Of a stretch of 64,000 bases of DNA, positions 34,405 through 43,271 are shown piece after piece. The stretch is from Ignavibacteriales bacterium. Lineage in GTDB: Bacteria > Bacteroidota > Ignavibacteria > Ignavibacteriales > SURF-24. A program made the position numbers and the translations under genes. The DNA lies in NCBI GenBank assembly GCA_026390815.1, contig JAPLFH010000015.1:1-64000 (forward strand). Direction: 5' to 3'. The notes beneath the pieces are model-generated. The model saw only the letters and a program-made list of their open reading frames with translations, searched no databases and was not told where the DNA came from. Each line of letters begins with the position of its first letter. Positions within the stretch are counted from its first letter, which is position 1.

Positions 34405-36386
34405 ATACATTCTTAGAAAAATGCTGTAACGAATGCTGGCATAGTTTGGAAAAACCTTGCGATCAATTTGTAGCATGCTGCACAGAAGGACCGCTTTGTC
34501 ATCATAACGAAGAATGCAGTGCGAAATTTAAAACATTAAACAGCAAGCTAAGTTACAAAGAGCATGATATTCCTATTATTTGGATTGGGATGGGAACATG
34601 CGGTTTAGCCTCCGGTGCTAAAAAGGTGGAAGAAGCAATTATTGCTGAACTTAAGAAATTAAATATCACAGCGGTTATTGAAGCAACCGGATGCATTGGA
34701 TTTTGTGCAAAAGAAGTTATAGTTGATATAAAATTGCCCGGTCAGGATAGAATTTCTTATTGCGAAATTACTCCCAAAATTGTCTCTAAATTAATTCAAA
34801 GAACAATCGTGGAAAAAGGAATTTTCAGAGAAAAATTACTCGGGACACATGGCAAATCTACCGATGAAGTTCCGAATATAAACGAAGATCCTTTCTTTAA
34901 ACATCAATTGAAAGTTGTGCTGGAAAATTGCGGTATAATTAATCCGGATTCAATTGATGCTTATATAGCTTCCGGCGGTTTTAAGGGATTAAGCAAAGTT
35001 CTCCGATTGATGAAACCTGATACAGTTGTAAAGGAAGTATTGTCCAGTGGATTACGCGGAAGAGGTGGTGCAGGATTTCCAACCGGAAAAAAATGGGAAT
35101 TAGCTCTTAAACAAAAAGCTGAAGTTAAATATGTAATATGCAATGCTGATGAAGGTGATCCTGGTGCATTTATGGATCGCTCTGTTCTTGAAAGCGATCC
35201 GTATAGGATAGTTGAAGGCATGATCATTGCGGCTTATGCAATTGAAGCGACACACGGCTACATCTATTGCCGTGCAGAATATCCTCTTGCTATTGCGAGA
35301 TTAGAGAAATCGATTATTGAATGTAAAAAGTATAGCCTGCTTGGAAAAAATATTTTAGGCAGCGGTTTTAATTTTGAACTGAAGGTTAAAAAAGGAGCTG
35401 GTGCATTTGTTTGTGGTGAAGAAACAGCTTTGATGGCGTCGATAGAAGGGAAGCGTGGTATGCCTAAACCTCGTCCACCATTTCCTGCCGAATCTGGTTT
35501 ATTTGGCAAACCAACAATCATTAATAATGTTGAAACTTTTGCAAACGTTGCTACAATAATTAAAAGAGGTGCTAATTGGTTTTCATCAATTGGAACTGAA
35601 AAAAGTAAAGGAACTAAAGTTTTTGCATTGAGCGGGAATATTAAAAATACCGGACTAGTTGAGATTCCAATGGGAGTTACTCTAGAAGAAATAGTTTTCA
35701 CTATCGGTGGTGGAATCCCAAATAACAAATTATTCAAAGCAGTTCAAATTGGTGGTCCTTCAGGTGGTTGTTTACCGGATTCTGTAATTAAAACTCCGGT
35801 TGATTATGAATCACTTAAAGTGGTTGGCGCAATGATGGGATCAGGTGGATTTGTAGTTATGGACGAAGATACTTGTATGATTGATATTGCAAAATTCTTT
35901 TTAACATTTATTCAAAATGAATCTTGCGGTAAATGTGTTCCTTGCCGAGAAGGAACAAAAAGAATGCTTGAAATAATTGAACGCATTCCAACCAGCTACA
36001 AAAACACAAAAGACAAATTAGATCAGCTTCAAAGATTTAAAGGAACAATGCACCTTCAAAGATTGGCTGATGTAATTCGCGATACTTCGCTTTGCGGACT
36101 TGGTCAATCGGCTCCAAATCCAGTTCTTTCCGGATTACGTTATTTCAAGGATGAATATGAATCTCATCTTTACGATAGAAAATGCCCGGCGGGTGTTTGC
36201 AAAGAATTATTAACATTTACCATTGATAATAGTTTATGCAGTGGTTGTGGTTTATGCTTAAAGAAATGTCCGAATGATGCAATTGTTGGTGATAAAGGTC
36301 AGGCTCACTACATCGTTCAGGATAAATGTATTCAATGCGGTATGTGCTTTGAGACCTGCCGCTTAAAAGCTATTTCTATTAACTAA
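34401..36386 (+). CDS. hydB: [FeFe]-hydrogenase subunit HydB (NuoF-like), set 1, with Fe-S extensions
   Basis: 661 residues. A Cys-rich N-terminal segment (about 1-36, eight Cys and two adjacent His) precedes a thioredoxin-like [2Fe-2S] domain (TCGLAS about 67, CIGFC about 98). The NuoF core follows: LRGRGGAGFPTGKKW (about 214-228), the NAD/FMN loop CNADEGDPGAF (about 247), and CGKCVPCREGT plus DTSLCGLG for the [4Fe-4S] cluster (about 512-575). A C-terminal 2[4Fe-4S] ferredoxin module ends the protein (CSGCGLCLKKCP and CIQCGMCFETC, about 614-655). This is the layout of electron-bifurcating HydB, where NADH and ferredoxin are oxidised together to make H2, or the reverse. Confidence 0.93.
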   Translation: MNTFLEKCCNECWHSLEKPCDQFVACCTEGPLCHHNEECSAKFKTLNSKLSYKEHDIPIIWIGMGTCGLASGAKKVEEAIIAELKKLNITAVIEATGCIGFCAKEVIVDIKLPGQDRISYCEITPKIVSKLIQRTIVEKGIFREKLLGTHGKSTDEVPNINEDPFFKHQLKVVLENCGIINPDSIDAYIASGGFKGLSKVLRLMKPDTVVKEVLSSGLRGRGGAGFPTGKKWELALKQKAEVKYVICNADEGDPGAFMDRSVLESDPYRIVEGMIIAAYAIEATHGYIYCRAEYPLAIARLEKSIIECKKYSLLGKNILGSGFNFELKVKKGAGAFVCGEETALMASIEGKRGMPKPRPPFPAESGLFGKPTIINNVETFANVATIIKRGANWFSSIGTEKSKGTKVFALSGNIKNTGLVEIPMGVTLEEIVFTIGGGIPNNKLFKAVQIGGPSGGCLPDSVIKTPVDYESLKVVGAMMGSGGFVVMDEDTCMIDIAKFFLTFIQNESCGKCVPCREGTKRMLEIIERIPTSYKNTKDKLDQLQRFKGTMHLQRLADVIRDTSLCGLGQSAPNPVLSGLRYFKDEYESHLYDRKCPAGVCKELLTFTIDNSLCSGCGLCLKKCPNDAIVGDKGQAHYIVQDKCIQCGMCFETCRLKAISIN

Positions 36387-36411
36387 GTTTGATAATTTCA
36401 GGAGTTTTAGA

Positions 36412-38148
36412 ATGGTTCAATTAACCATAAATAATATAAAAGTAAATGCTGAAAACGGAATGACGATATTAGATGCGGCTAAATCAGTTGGTATTCACGT
36501 TCCTACTTTATGTCATATGAAAGGATTAACCCCAACCGGTGCTTGTAGAATTTGTGTAGTTGAAGTTGAAGGGCAAAGAGGTTTGATTCCAAGTTGTGCA
36601 TACCCTGTTTATGAAGGAATGGTTGTAGAAACAAATTCTCCGCGGGTTCGCCGTTCCCGTAAAACTATTGTTGAATTATTGGTAGAAAATCATCCACAGG
36701 ATTGTTTGATATGCGTTAGAAATAAAAATTGTGAACTTCAGGATCTATCAGAACAATATGGTTTAAGAGAGCACAGATATGTTGGTGAAACCAGGAAACA
36801 CGCTATTGATATTTCTTCTGCCTCGATGGAACGAGATCCTGCAAAATGTATTCTCTGCGGTCGCTGCGTAAGAACCTGTAATGAAGTTCAGAAAGTTGGT
36901 GCAATAGATTTTACAAACCGTGGATTTTCTACTATAGTTACAACACCATACAACAAAGGTTTAAATATTAGTGATTGCATTCTTTGTGGGCAATGTATTC
37001 TTGTTTGTCCAACAGCCGCTCTCAGGGAAAAAAGCTCGTTAAAGGAAGTTGCATATGCGCTTCAGGATAAAAAGAAATTTGTTATAGCCCAGGTTGCTCC
37101 TGCAGTTAGAGCTTCTATTGGTGAAGAGTACAACTTGCCTTTGGGCACAAATGCAACAGGACAATTAGTAACCGGTCTAAGACGATTAGGATTTGATCGA
37201 GTGTTTGATACAAACTTTGCTGCAGACCTAACCATAATGGAAGAAGGTACTGAGTTGATTAACAGAATTACTAATAAGAAAAAACTGCCAATGTTCACAA
37301 GCTGCTGTCCTGGATGGGTTAAGTATATTGAACAAAATAAACCAAACTTGCTTGAACATGTATCCACCTGCAAATCACCTCATGAAATGCTTGGAGCAGT
37401 TAGCAAAACTTATTACGCAAAAAAAATGGGATTAGATCCTAAAGATGTTTTTGTAGTTTCAATTATGCCTTGCACTGTTAAAAAGTTTGAATCAGTTCGA
37501 CCGGAATTAGCTGAACAGCATTTACAGGATGTTGATCAGGTTCTAACAACAAGAGAGTTAGTACGATATTTTAAGATGGCTGGAATTGATTTTAATGATT
37601 TACCTGAAGATAAATTTGATAATCCGCTTGGTGAATCAACTGGTGCAGCAGCTATATTTGGAACATCAGGTGGTGTAATGGAAGCCGCTTTAAGAACTGC
37701 ATACTTCAAACTAACAGGTACAAACTTAGAAAAACTTGAATTCGAAGATATACGTGGATTGGATGGTATTAAGGAAACAACTGTAATGGTTAATGGACTG
37801 GAATTACGTATTGCAGTTGTAAATGGAATTGGAAACGTGGGACCTATTCTGGAAGAATTAGAGAAAGGTGAAAGCAAATACGATTTTATTGAAGTGATGG
37901 CTTGCCCCGGTGGCTGTATAAACGGTGGTGGACAACCAATCCACAGTAAACCTGAGAAAGTGATGAAAAGAATTAAAGCTTTATATGAAATTGATTCACA
38001 TTCTACACATCGCAGATCCCATGAAAATGAAGCAGTAAAAATCATTTACAAAGAATTCTTTATTGAACCAAACAGTCATAAAGCTCATGAGATTTTACAT
38101 ACTTCTTATACGGATAGAAAGAAATTGTTGAAAGAGAAAATAGGTTAA
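36412..38148 (+). CDS. hydA: [FeFe]-hydrogenase catalytic subunit HydA, set 1
   Basis: 578 residues. A [2Fe-2S] domain has C34, C45, C48 and C62. A His-Cys3 [4Fe-4S] site follows (H94, C98, C101, C107), then two [4Fe-4S] sites (C146-C156, C189-C199). The H-cluster domain has TSCCPGW (298-299 are the Cys pair), MPCTVKKFE (C354) and ACPGGCINGGGQP (C498, C502), so all ligands and the proton-transfer Cys are present. The protein reduces protons or oxidises H2. Start after AGGAG. It lies 25 bp after hydB. Maturation genes hydE, hydF and hydG are not in the window. Confidence 0.95.
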   Translation: MVQLTINNIKVNAENGMTILDAAKSVGIHVPTLCHMKGLTPTGACRICVVEVEGQRGLIPSCAYPVYEGMVVETNSPRVRRSRKTIVELLVENHPQDCLICVRNKNCELQDLSEQYGLREHRYVGETRKHAIDISSASMERDPAKCILCGRCVRTCNEVQKVGAIDFTNRGFSTIVTTPYNKGLNISDCILCGQCILVCPTAALREKSSLKEVAYALQDKKKFVIAQVAPAVRASIGEEYNLPLGTNATGQLVTGLRRLGFDRVFDTNFAADLTIMEEGTELINRITNKKKLPMFTSCCPGWVKYIEQNKPNLLEHVSTCKSPHEMLGAVSKTYYAKKMGLDPKDVFVVSIMPCTVKKFESVRPELAEQHLQDVDQVLTTRELVRYFKMAGIDFNDLPEDKFDNPLGESTGAAAIFGTSGGVMEAALRTAYFKLTGTNLEKLEFEDIRGLDGIKETTVMVNGLELRIAVVNGIGNVGPILEELEKGESKYDFIEVMACPGGCINGGGQPIHSKPEKVMKRIKALYEIDSHSTHRRSHENEAVKIIYKEFFIEPNSHKAHEILHTSYTDRKKLLKEKIG

Positions 38149-38192
38149 TAAAAAATTAAATTCTTTTTTTGAACCAGCCTTTGGTTGGTAGG

Positions 38193-38242
38193 CAAGGAAT
38201 TTCGAAGTTCGGAGTATATACTTCGGGGTTCAACATTCCTTG
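38193..38242 (+). promoter_or_regulatory. Strong hairpin between hydA and the sensor gene
   Basis: CAAGGAAT (38193-38200) faces ATTCCTTG (38235-38242). The inside, CGAAGTTCGGAGTATATACTTCGGGGTTC apart from one or two mismatches, is also self-complementary around AGTATATACT. The 50-nt stem-loop lies in the leader of the sensor gene, 58 bp before its preferred start. It has no T-run; an mRNA processing or stability role, or a regulator-binding palindrome, is possible. Confidence 0.55.
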
Positions 38243-38300
38243 TTCAATAATTATCATTCCTTTAAATATTAGAAAGTTTTGGAGAACAAATAATTTTAGA

Positions 38301-40292
38301 ATGAACACGAGCATTGTAACAACAATAAGTCAGCGATGTAAAAGATGTTATTCATGCATTAGAGAATGCCCTGCAAGAGCTATCCGGGTGGAGAATGGAC
38401 AGGCTGTTGTTATTGAAGAAAGATGTATTAGCTGTGGTCATTGTGTAAAAGTTTGTTCTCAACATGCCAAACAAATAAAAAGTGATGTTGAATTCCTTGA
38501 ATCGATCCTTGCAACAAAAAAAGCTGTTGCAATTGTTGCACCTTCATTTGCAGCTTCATTTCCGGATGATTATTCTAAAATTCCTGCAGCATTAAAAAAA
38601 CTTGGTTTTATACAAGTGATCGAAACTGCATTTGGAGCTGATTTAGTCAGCCAACTTTATGCTAAGGATTTGGAAGAAGCAGATGGAAAAACTATAATCA
38701 GCTCAGCTTGCCCGGCTGTTTATAATCTTATTGAGAAATATTTTATTCAGCTTGTTCCAAATCTTGCCAAAATAGTTTCACCGATGATTGCGATGGGTAG
38801 ATACCTAAAAACAAATTTTGGCGAGGATACGCAAGTTGTGTTTATTGGTCCATGTGTAGCAAAAAAAAGTGAGTACACGGATGAACAGGTTAAAGGCGCA
38901 ATTGATGTAGTATTAACTTTTACCGAATTGAAAAATGTATTTCAGCAAAAGATGATCAATCTTTCAGAATTGAATGAAATGGAATTTGATCCTCCGCATT
39001 CACTTATGGGTAAATCATTTCCGCTTGCAGGTGGTTTGCTAAAGACTGCAAATATTTCAAATGATATACTTGCAAAAGAAATTATTGTTGTTGAAGGTAA
39101 AGATAAAGTTGTTGAAATAATAAATGAAGTTGCTGCAAATAACATCAACTCTAAACTTATTGATATTCTTTTCTGTGAAGGATGCATTAGCGGTCCCGCA
39201 ATAGCAAGCGATTTGAATTACTATTCCAAAAGAGAAAAAGTTATTAAATACATTGATGAGAAAATTAATCTTGCAGATAAGCAGATTTGGAAAAGTAACA
39301 TTTACAACAGCCGTAACATAAATTTAAGACGCCAATTCGTTCCGAAGAACCAAAGAAAGCCAATGCCTACAGAAGAAAAGATAATTGAGATTCTTGCACG
39401 TTCAAATAAGTTTACAAAGCAAGATGAATTGAATTGTACAGCGTGCGGATATGAAACCTGCCGCGAATATGCAATAAATATTGCAAAAGATTTGGCAGAA
39501 GATGATATGTGTTTACCTTATTTAATCGACAAGCTGGAAAAAGCTTATGATGAATTAAAAACTACCCAGGAGCAATTGCACGCAACAGAAAAACTTGCTT
39601 CCATTGGACAATTGGCAGCAGGAGTTGCTCACGAGATTAATAATCCACTTGGAACGATTATGCTCTATTCCTCTATGCTGAATAAAGAGCTTTCCAAAAA
39701 TGAGCAAAATGCCCAGCATTCAGATGATTTGAATTTGATCATTGAAGAAGCTAAGCGTTGCAAGAATATTGTTGCAAATCTGCTTAACTTTGCAAGGCAA
39801 GGTAAATTAAAACTTACCGAAGTAAATGTGCTTGATATAATATCTTCAATTGTAAAAACAATTTTTATCAATCCACAGTATAAAGGAATATCAATAACTC
39901 TACACGTGGATATTGATGAGCCAGTTATTCAGGCAGATGCTGATCAAATTAAACAAGTATTTCTGAATGTCATCAATAATGCGTGCGAAGCACTGGATGA
40001 AATACAAAACAAAAAAATTGAAGTTAGCATTTACAAAAGTGATGCTTACCTTACAGTTGATATAAAAGATAATGGAAACGGAATTCGTAAAGAAAATATG
40101 GCAAAGCTTTTTACTCCTTTTTTTACAACTAAAAAAATGGGAAAGGGAACCGGCTTAGGGTTGCCAATTACTTACGGTATAATCAAAATGCACCGTGGTG
40201 ATATTAAAGTAAAAAGTGAAGTTGGAGATGGAACAACATTTACAATTAAACTTCCAATGAATTTAAACCCAAATCAAATAATTATGAACTAA
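38301..40292 (+). CDS. Hydrogenase-like sensor histidine kinase (HydS type)
   Basis: 663 residues from the ATG at 38301; a TTG at 38169 would add 44 unrelated residues encoded across a hairpin and is rejected. The N-terminal 2[4Fe-4S] ferredoxin module (CKRCYSCIRECP, CISCGHCVKVC) is followed by an H-cluster-like domain in which L1 is SSACPAVYN, L2 GPCVAKKSE and L3 FCEGCISGP. The Cys ligands are kept, but the proton-transfer Cys is Ala. Next come a four-Cys Fe-S domain (CTACGYETC, about residue 385), a short coiled coil, HisKA (GVAHEINNPLG, phospho-His about 455) and HATPase (NACEALDE, DNGNGI, GTGLGLP). This matches sensory group C [FeFe] hydrogenases, here fused to the kinase. It probably senses H2 or redox state. 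Confidence 0.88.
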   Translation: MNTSIVTTISQRCKRCYSCIRECPARAIRVENGQAVVIEERCISCGHCVKVCSQHAKQIKSDVEFLESILATKKAVAIVAPSFAASFPDDYSKIPAALKKLGFIQVIETAFGADLVSQLYAKDLEEADGKTIISSACPAVYNLIEKYFIQLVPNLAKIVSPMIAMGRYLKTNFGEDTQVVFIGPCVAKKSEYTDEQVKGAIDVVLTFTELKNVFQQKMINLSELNEMEFDPPHSLMGKSFPLAGGLLKTANISNDILAKEIIVVEGKDKVVEIINEVAANNINSKLIDILFCEGCISGPAIASDLNYYSKREKVIKYIDEKINLADKQIWKSNIYNSRNINLRRQFVPKNQRKPMPTEEKIIEILARSNKFTKQDELNCTACGYETCREYAINIAKDLAEDDMCLPYLIDKLEKAYDELKTTQEQLHATEKLASIGQLAAGVAHEINNPLGTIMLYSSMLNKELSKNEQNAQHSDDLNLIIEEAKRCKNIVANLLNFARQGKLKLTEVNVLDIISSIVKTIFINPQYKGISITLHVDIDEPVIQADADQIKQVFLNVINNACEALDEIQNKKIEVSIYKSDAYLTVDIKDNGNGIRKENMAKLFTPFFTTKKMGKGTGLGLPITYGIIKMHRGDIKVKSEVGDGTTFTIKLPMNLNPNQIIMN

Positions 40293-40305
40293 GGGAGTTC
40301 GATAA

Positions 40306-40722
40306 ATGAATATTCACGAAAAAGTTAAAAAAATATTATTAGTTGATGACGACATCGATTTACTTGAACAGCATAAAATAATTCTTGAGGCTAAAGGTTT
40401 TAAAATTATTACTGCAGAAAATGTTGCAGATGGTTTTGCTGCATTCAAAAAGGAAAAACCGGACGCAGCAATATTAGATCTGATTATGGAAGAACATGAC
40501 GCCGGATTTATTCTTTGCCATAAAATTAAAAAAGATCCATATGGTAAAACGATTCCGGTTTTCATATTAACCTCTGCAACTTATGTAACAGGTTTTAAAT
40601 TTGGCGCATCTACTCCTGAAGAAAGAGAGTGGGTTAAAGCTGATGCTTTGTTGAATAAACCAATTGTAGAAGAAGAACTGCTTCAAAAATTGGAAGCATT
40701 CTTTGAAAACGTTAAAAAATGA
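40306..40722 (+). CDS. Single-domain response regulator
   Basis: 138 residues, a receiver domain only. LLVDDDIDLLEQ (acidic pair about residue 15), phospho-acceptor Asp in AAILDLIMEEHDAGF (about 59), and the Lys in LLNKPIVEEEL (about 121). It has no output domain. It follows the hydrogenase-like kinase by 13 bp and is probably its phosphorylation partner or a relay to the downstream kinase. Confidence 0.92.
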   Translation: MNIHEKVKKILLVDDDIDLLEQHKIILEAKGFKIITAENVADGFAAFKKEKPDAAILDLIMEEHDAGFILCHKIKKDPYGKTIPVFILTSATYVTGFKFGASTPEEREWVKADALLNKPIVEEELLQKLEAFFENVKK

Positions 40723-40839
40723 TAGTAGATAACATTCTACTACATTATATTTGCAATGTAAAAAATCAAAGTCTAATTCTGTGGTGAAATTAAAATAATT
40801 TTTCCTTGAACTTAGTCTTTACCTTAGAATAAAATTAAA

Positions 40840-42318
40840 ATGGAAAACGGCAAACCTCACATACTCATTATAGATGACGAGAAAGGACTTAGACTCGGTG
40901 CTAAGCGACTTCTTGAAAGTGAAGGCTATGTTGCCGAAGCTGTTGAAAGCGGTATGCTTGGACTTGAACTTGCAAAAGAAAAAGAATTCGATTTAGCCTT
41001 AATAGATTTAAAAATGCCGGATATGGATGGCATCGAGGTGTTAAAAGAAATAAAAAAGATCCAGCCAAATATTGTTTGTTTCATGGCAACAGCTTATGCC
41101 AGTTATGAAACAGCAATCGAATCAACTAAACTTGGCGCATACAGTTACATTCCAAAACCATTTACACCGGAAGAGCTTTTACAACAACTTGAAAAAGGTT
41201 ACGAAAAACGATTGTTGATATTGGAAGCAGAACGTTTGAAAAAGGAAAGAGAGGAGAGACTTCTTGAAGTTGCTTATGAAAAATCACGATTAAAAACTAT
41301 AATCAATTCTATCACCGAAGGTGTTCTGGTTGTTAATAAAACTGGCGAATTAGTTTTATTTAATTCCAGTGCTGTAAAATTTCTTGATCTGAATGTTCTG
41401 TTCATCGGCGATGTTATTCTAGACATTCTTCCGAAAGAAATTGTAAAACTCATCAGAAAATATATTGAATCTGATTCCTTCATTCCAAATTCCTATTCTA
41501 CACAAATTGAATTAAAACCAAATAAAGAATTAATTGTTGAAGCAACCTGTTCACCAGTTCCACACGCTGATGGATCCTTAGCAGGAATTGTAACAGTAAT
41601 AAAAAATATTACTGAACAAAAAAAATATGAGGAAATAAAATCGCAGTTTGTTTCTATGGTTGCGCACGAACTTAAAGCCCCAATGGCTGCGGTAATTGGT
41701 TTTATAAAACTTATTCTTGATGATAGTATTGGTGTTACCAAGGAACAGGAGGTTGATTACCTAAACCGTTCTTTCAACCGCCTGCAAGGTTTGCTTGCAA
41801 TGGTGAATGATCTGCTTGATATTTCCAGGATGGAATTGAAAAGTAAGCAGCGAGAAATTAAAGAGCTGGATGTAGTTGCTGTTCTCAATTCTACAATTGA
41901 GTTTATGGAATTTGAACTAAAGAAGAAAAATATAACGGTTAATCTTGTAACTGATACATCATCAACAAAATTGAAAGCTGATCAAAATGAAATAACAAGG
42001 TTGTTTACAAATATTTTAAGCAATGGAATTAAGTACAATAAAGAAAATGGTTCTATCAATATAATTGTAGACCGATCAGAAAATTATTTGACGATAAAAA
42101 TTGCTGATACCGGTATTGGAATGATATCAGAAGAAAAAGCTAAACTATTCCAGGAATTCTACCGTGCGAAAAATGAAAAAACACGCAGCATCAGCGGTAC
42201 CGGATTGGGTTTATCAATTGTAAAAAGAATTGTTGATTCTTATAACGGCAAGATTAAAGTTGATAGCGAGTATGGTGCTGGAACAACATTCGTAATCTAT
42301 TTTCCAATTACACAATAG
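40840..42318 (+). CDS. Receiver-PAS-histidine kinase
   Basis: 492 residues, cytosolic. An N-terminal receiver (about 1-120: IIDDEKGLRLG, phospho-Asp in ALIDLKMPDMDG about 54, Lys in IPKPFTPEE) is followed by a coiled coil, a PAS-like domain (about 145-255), HisKA (MVAHELKAPMAAV, about 275) and HATPase (NEITRLFTNILSNGI, DTGIGM, GTGLGLS). The order suggests a phosphorelay intermediate that receives phosphate from the hydrogenase-like sensor or its receiver and passes it on. No DNA-binding protein is in the module. Confidence 0.9.
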   Translation: MENGKPHILIIDDEKGLRLGAKRLLESEGYVAEAVESGMLGLELAKEKEFDLALIDLKMPDMDGIEVLKEIKKIQPNIVCFMATAYASYETAIESTKLGAYSYIPKPFTPEELLQQLEKGYEKRLLILEAERLKKEREERLLEVAYEKSRLKTIINSITEGVLVVNKTGELVLFNSSAVKFLDLNVLFIGDVILDILPKEIVKLIRKYIESDSFIPNSYSTQIELKPNKELIVEATCSPVPHADGSLAGIVTVIKNITEQKKYEEIKSQFVSMVAHELKAPMAAVIGFIKLILDDSIGVTKEQEVDYLNRSFNRLQGLLAMVNDLLDISRMELKSKQREIKELDVVAVLNSTIEFMEFELKKKNITVNLVTDTSSTKLKADQNEITRLFTNILSNGIKYNKENGSINIIVDRSENYLTIKIADTGIGMISEEKAKLFQEFYRAKNEKTRSISGTGLGLSIVKRIVDSYNGKIKVDSEYGAGTTFVIYFPITQ

Positions 42319-42402
42319 AGGTTGTGAAAAAAATTTAATAACTAAAAAGACAGATTCATCTAAATAAAACTTAATTAACAAATTAAAAATCGGAGAAATG
42401 TT

Positions 42403-42786
42403 ATGGCACTTATAGCGCTTATTGATGACGATCCGGATATTATCGATGCAAGTACACTTGTATTGAAATCGAAAGGATACGAGGTTATCACTGCTTCTAA
42501 TCCAAAGGATGGTTATGATATTGTAGTTAAAAACAAACCCGACTTAATCATTCTTGATGTAATGATGGACGAGCCGGATGATGGTTTCTTTTTAGCACAA
42601 AAATTCAGAAAAGAAAACATTCATACTCCAATCCTGATGTACACTTCTGTATCCAAGGCGATTGGTATGGATTACGCCGCTGGCGAGCTTGTTCCTGTTG
42701 ATGACTTTGTAGAAAAACCAATTTCACCAGAAGAACTCATCCAGAAAGTAGAAAAACTATTAATTCACCACCACGTGAAGGAGTAA
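42403..42786 (+). CDS. Single-domain response regulator
   Basis: 127 residues. Receiver fold with ALIDDDPDIIDAS (about 4-16), phospho-Asp in LIILDVMMDEPDDGF (about 50), and Lys in VEKPISPEEL (about 108). No output domain. It is related to the 40306 receiver (the same DDGF/DAGF after the phospho site). CGGAG precedes the ATG. Its last codons contain the ribosome-binding site (AAGGAG) of the next gene, hydC of set 2, four bases after its stop, so receiver and hydrogenase are translationally linked. Confidence 0.92.
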   Translation: MALIALIDDDPDIIDASTLVLKSKGYEVITASNPKDGYDIVVKNKPDLIILDVMMDEPDDGFFLAQKFRKENIHTPILMYTSVSKAIGMDYAAGELVPVDDFVEKPISPEELIQKVEKLLIHHHVKE

Positions 42787-42789
42787 GAT

Positions 42790-43263
42790 ATGTTAGTATT
42801 AGAAAAAAATACTTTAACCGAAGAAATAGAGCGCCTGATTGAGCAGTTTGGATGTGACAGAACTTCCTTACTTCCTATTCTTCAAGCAATTCAAAAAAAA
42901 CATAAATACATTTCCGATTTTGCTCAGCAGGAAGTTGCCCGTTTGCTTGATATTCATCCTGTTGAAGTTTACAGTGTAATTTCTTTTTACTCATTTCTTT
43001 CATCAAAACCGCAGGGCAGAAACATTGTTAGGTTATGCCAAACAATTACATGCGATATGTCAGGTAAAGAAGCAGTTGCAATGGCTGTTGAAAGAGAACT
43101 CGGAATTAAATTTGGCGAAACAACAAAAGATAAAAAAGTTACTCTTGAATACGCAAATTGTTTGGGAATGTGCGATCAGGGTCCTGCAATGATTGTGAAC
43201 GACAGAGTTTTCAGCCATCTTACGCCGGAAAAAGCTGTTCAAATTCTTAATGAGATTAAATAG
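42790..43263 (+). CDS. hydC: [FeFe]-hydrogenase subunit HydC (NuoE-like), set 2
   Basis: 157 residues, same fold as the set-1 HydC, with ligands in CQTITC (about 78-83) and CLGMC (about 119-123) and an N-terminal helical domain. It is clearly diverged from set 1 (different residues between the cluster Cys). It is the first gene of the second hydC-hydB-hydA order, spaced 8 bp from hydB. It would carry electrons between the flavin subunit and the catalytic subunit, or hold a cluster in the flavin site. Confidence 0.92.
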   Translation: MLVLEKNTLTEEIERLIEQFGCDRTSLLPILQAIQKKHKYISDFAQQEVARLLDIHPVEVYSVISFYSFLSSKPQGRNIVRLCQTITCDMSGKEAVAMAVERELGIKFGETTKDKKVTLEYANCLGMCDQGPAMIVNDRVFSHLTPEKAVQILNEIK

Positions 43264-43271
43264 GAGTTAAC

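Noticed and set aside
38169-38300. An N-terminal extension of the hydrogenase-like sensor from a TTG at 38169
   Set aside because: It would encode 44 residues across a strong palindrome with no relation to Fe-S proteins. The ATG at 38301 directly precedes the ferredoxin module.
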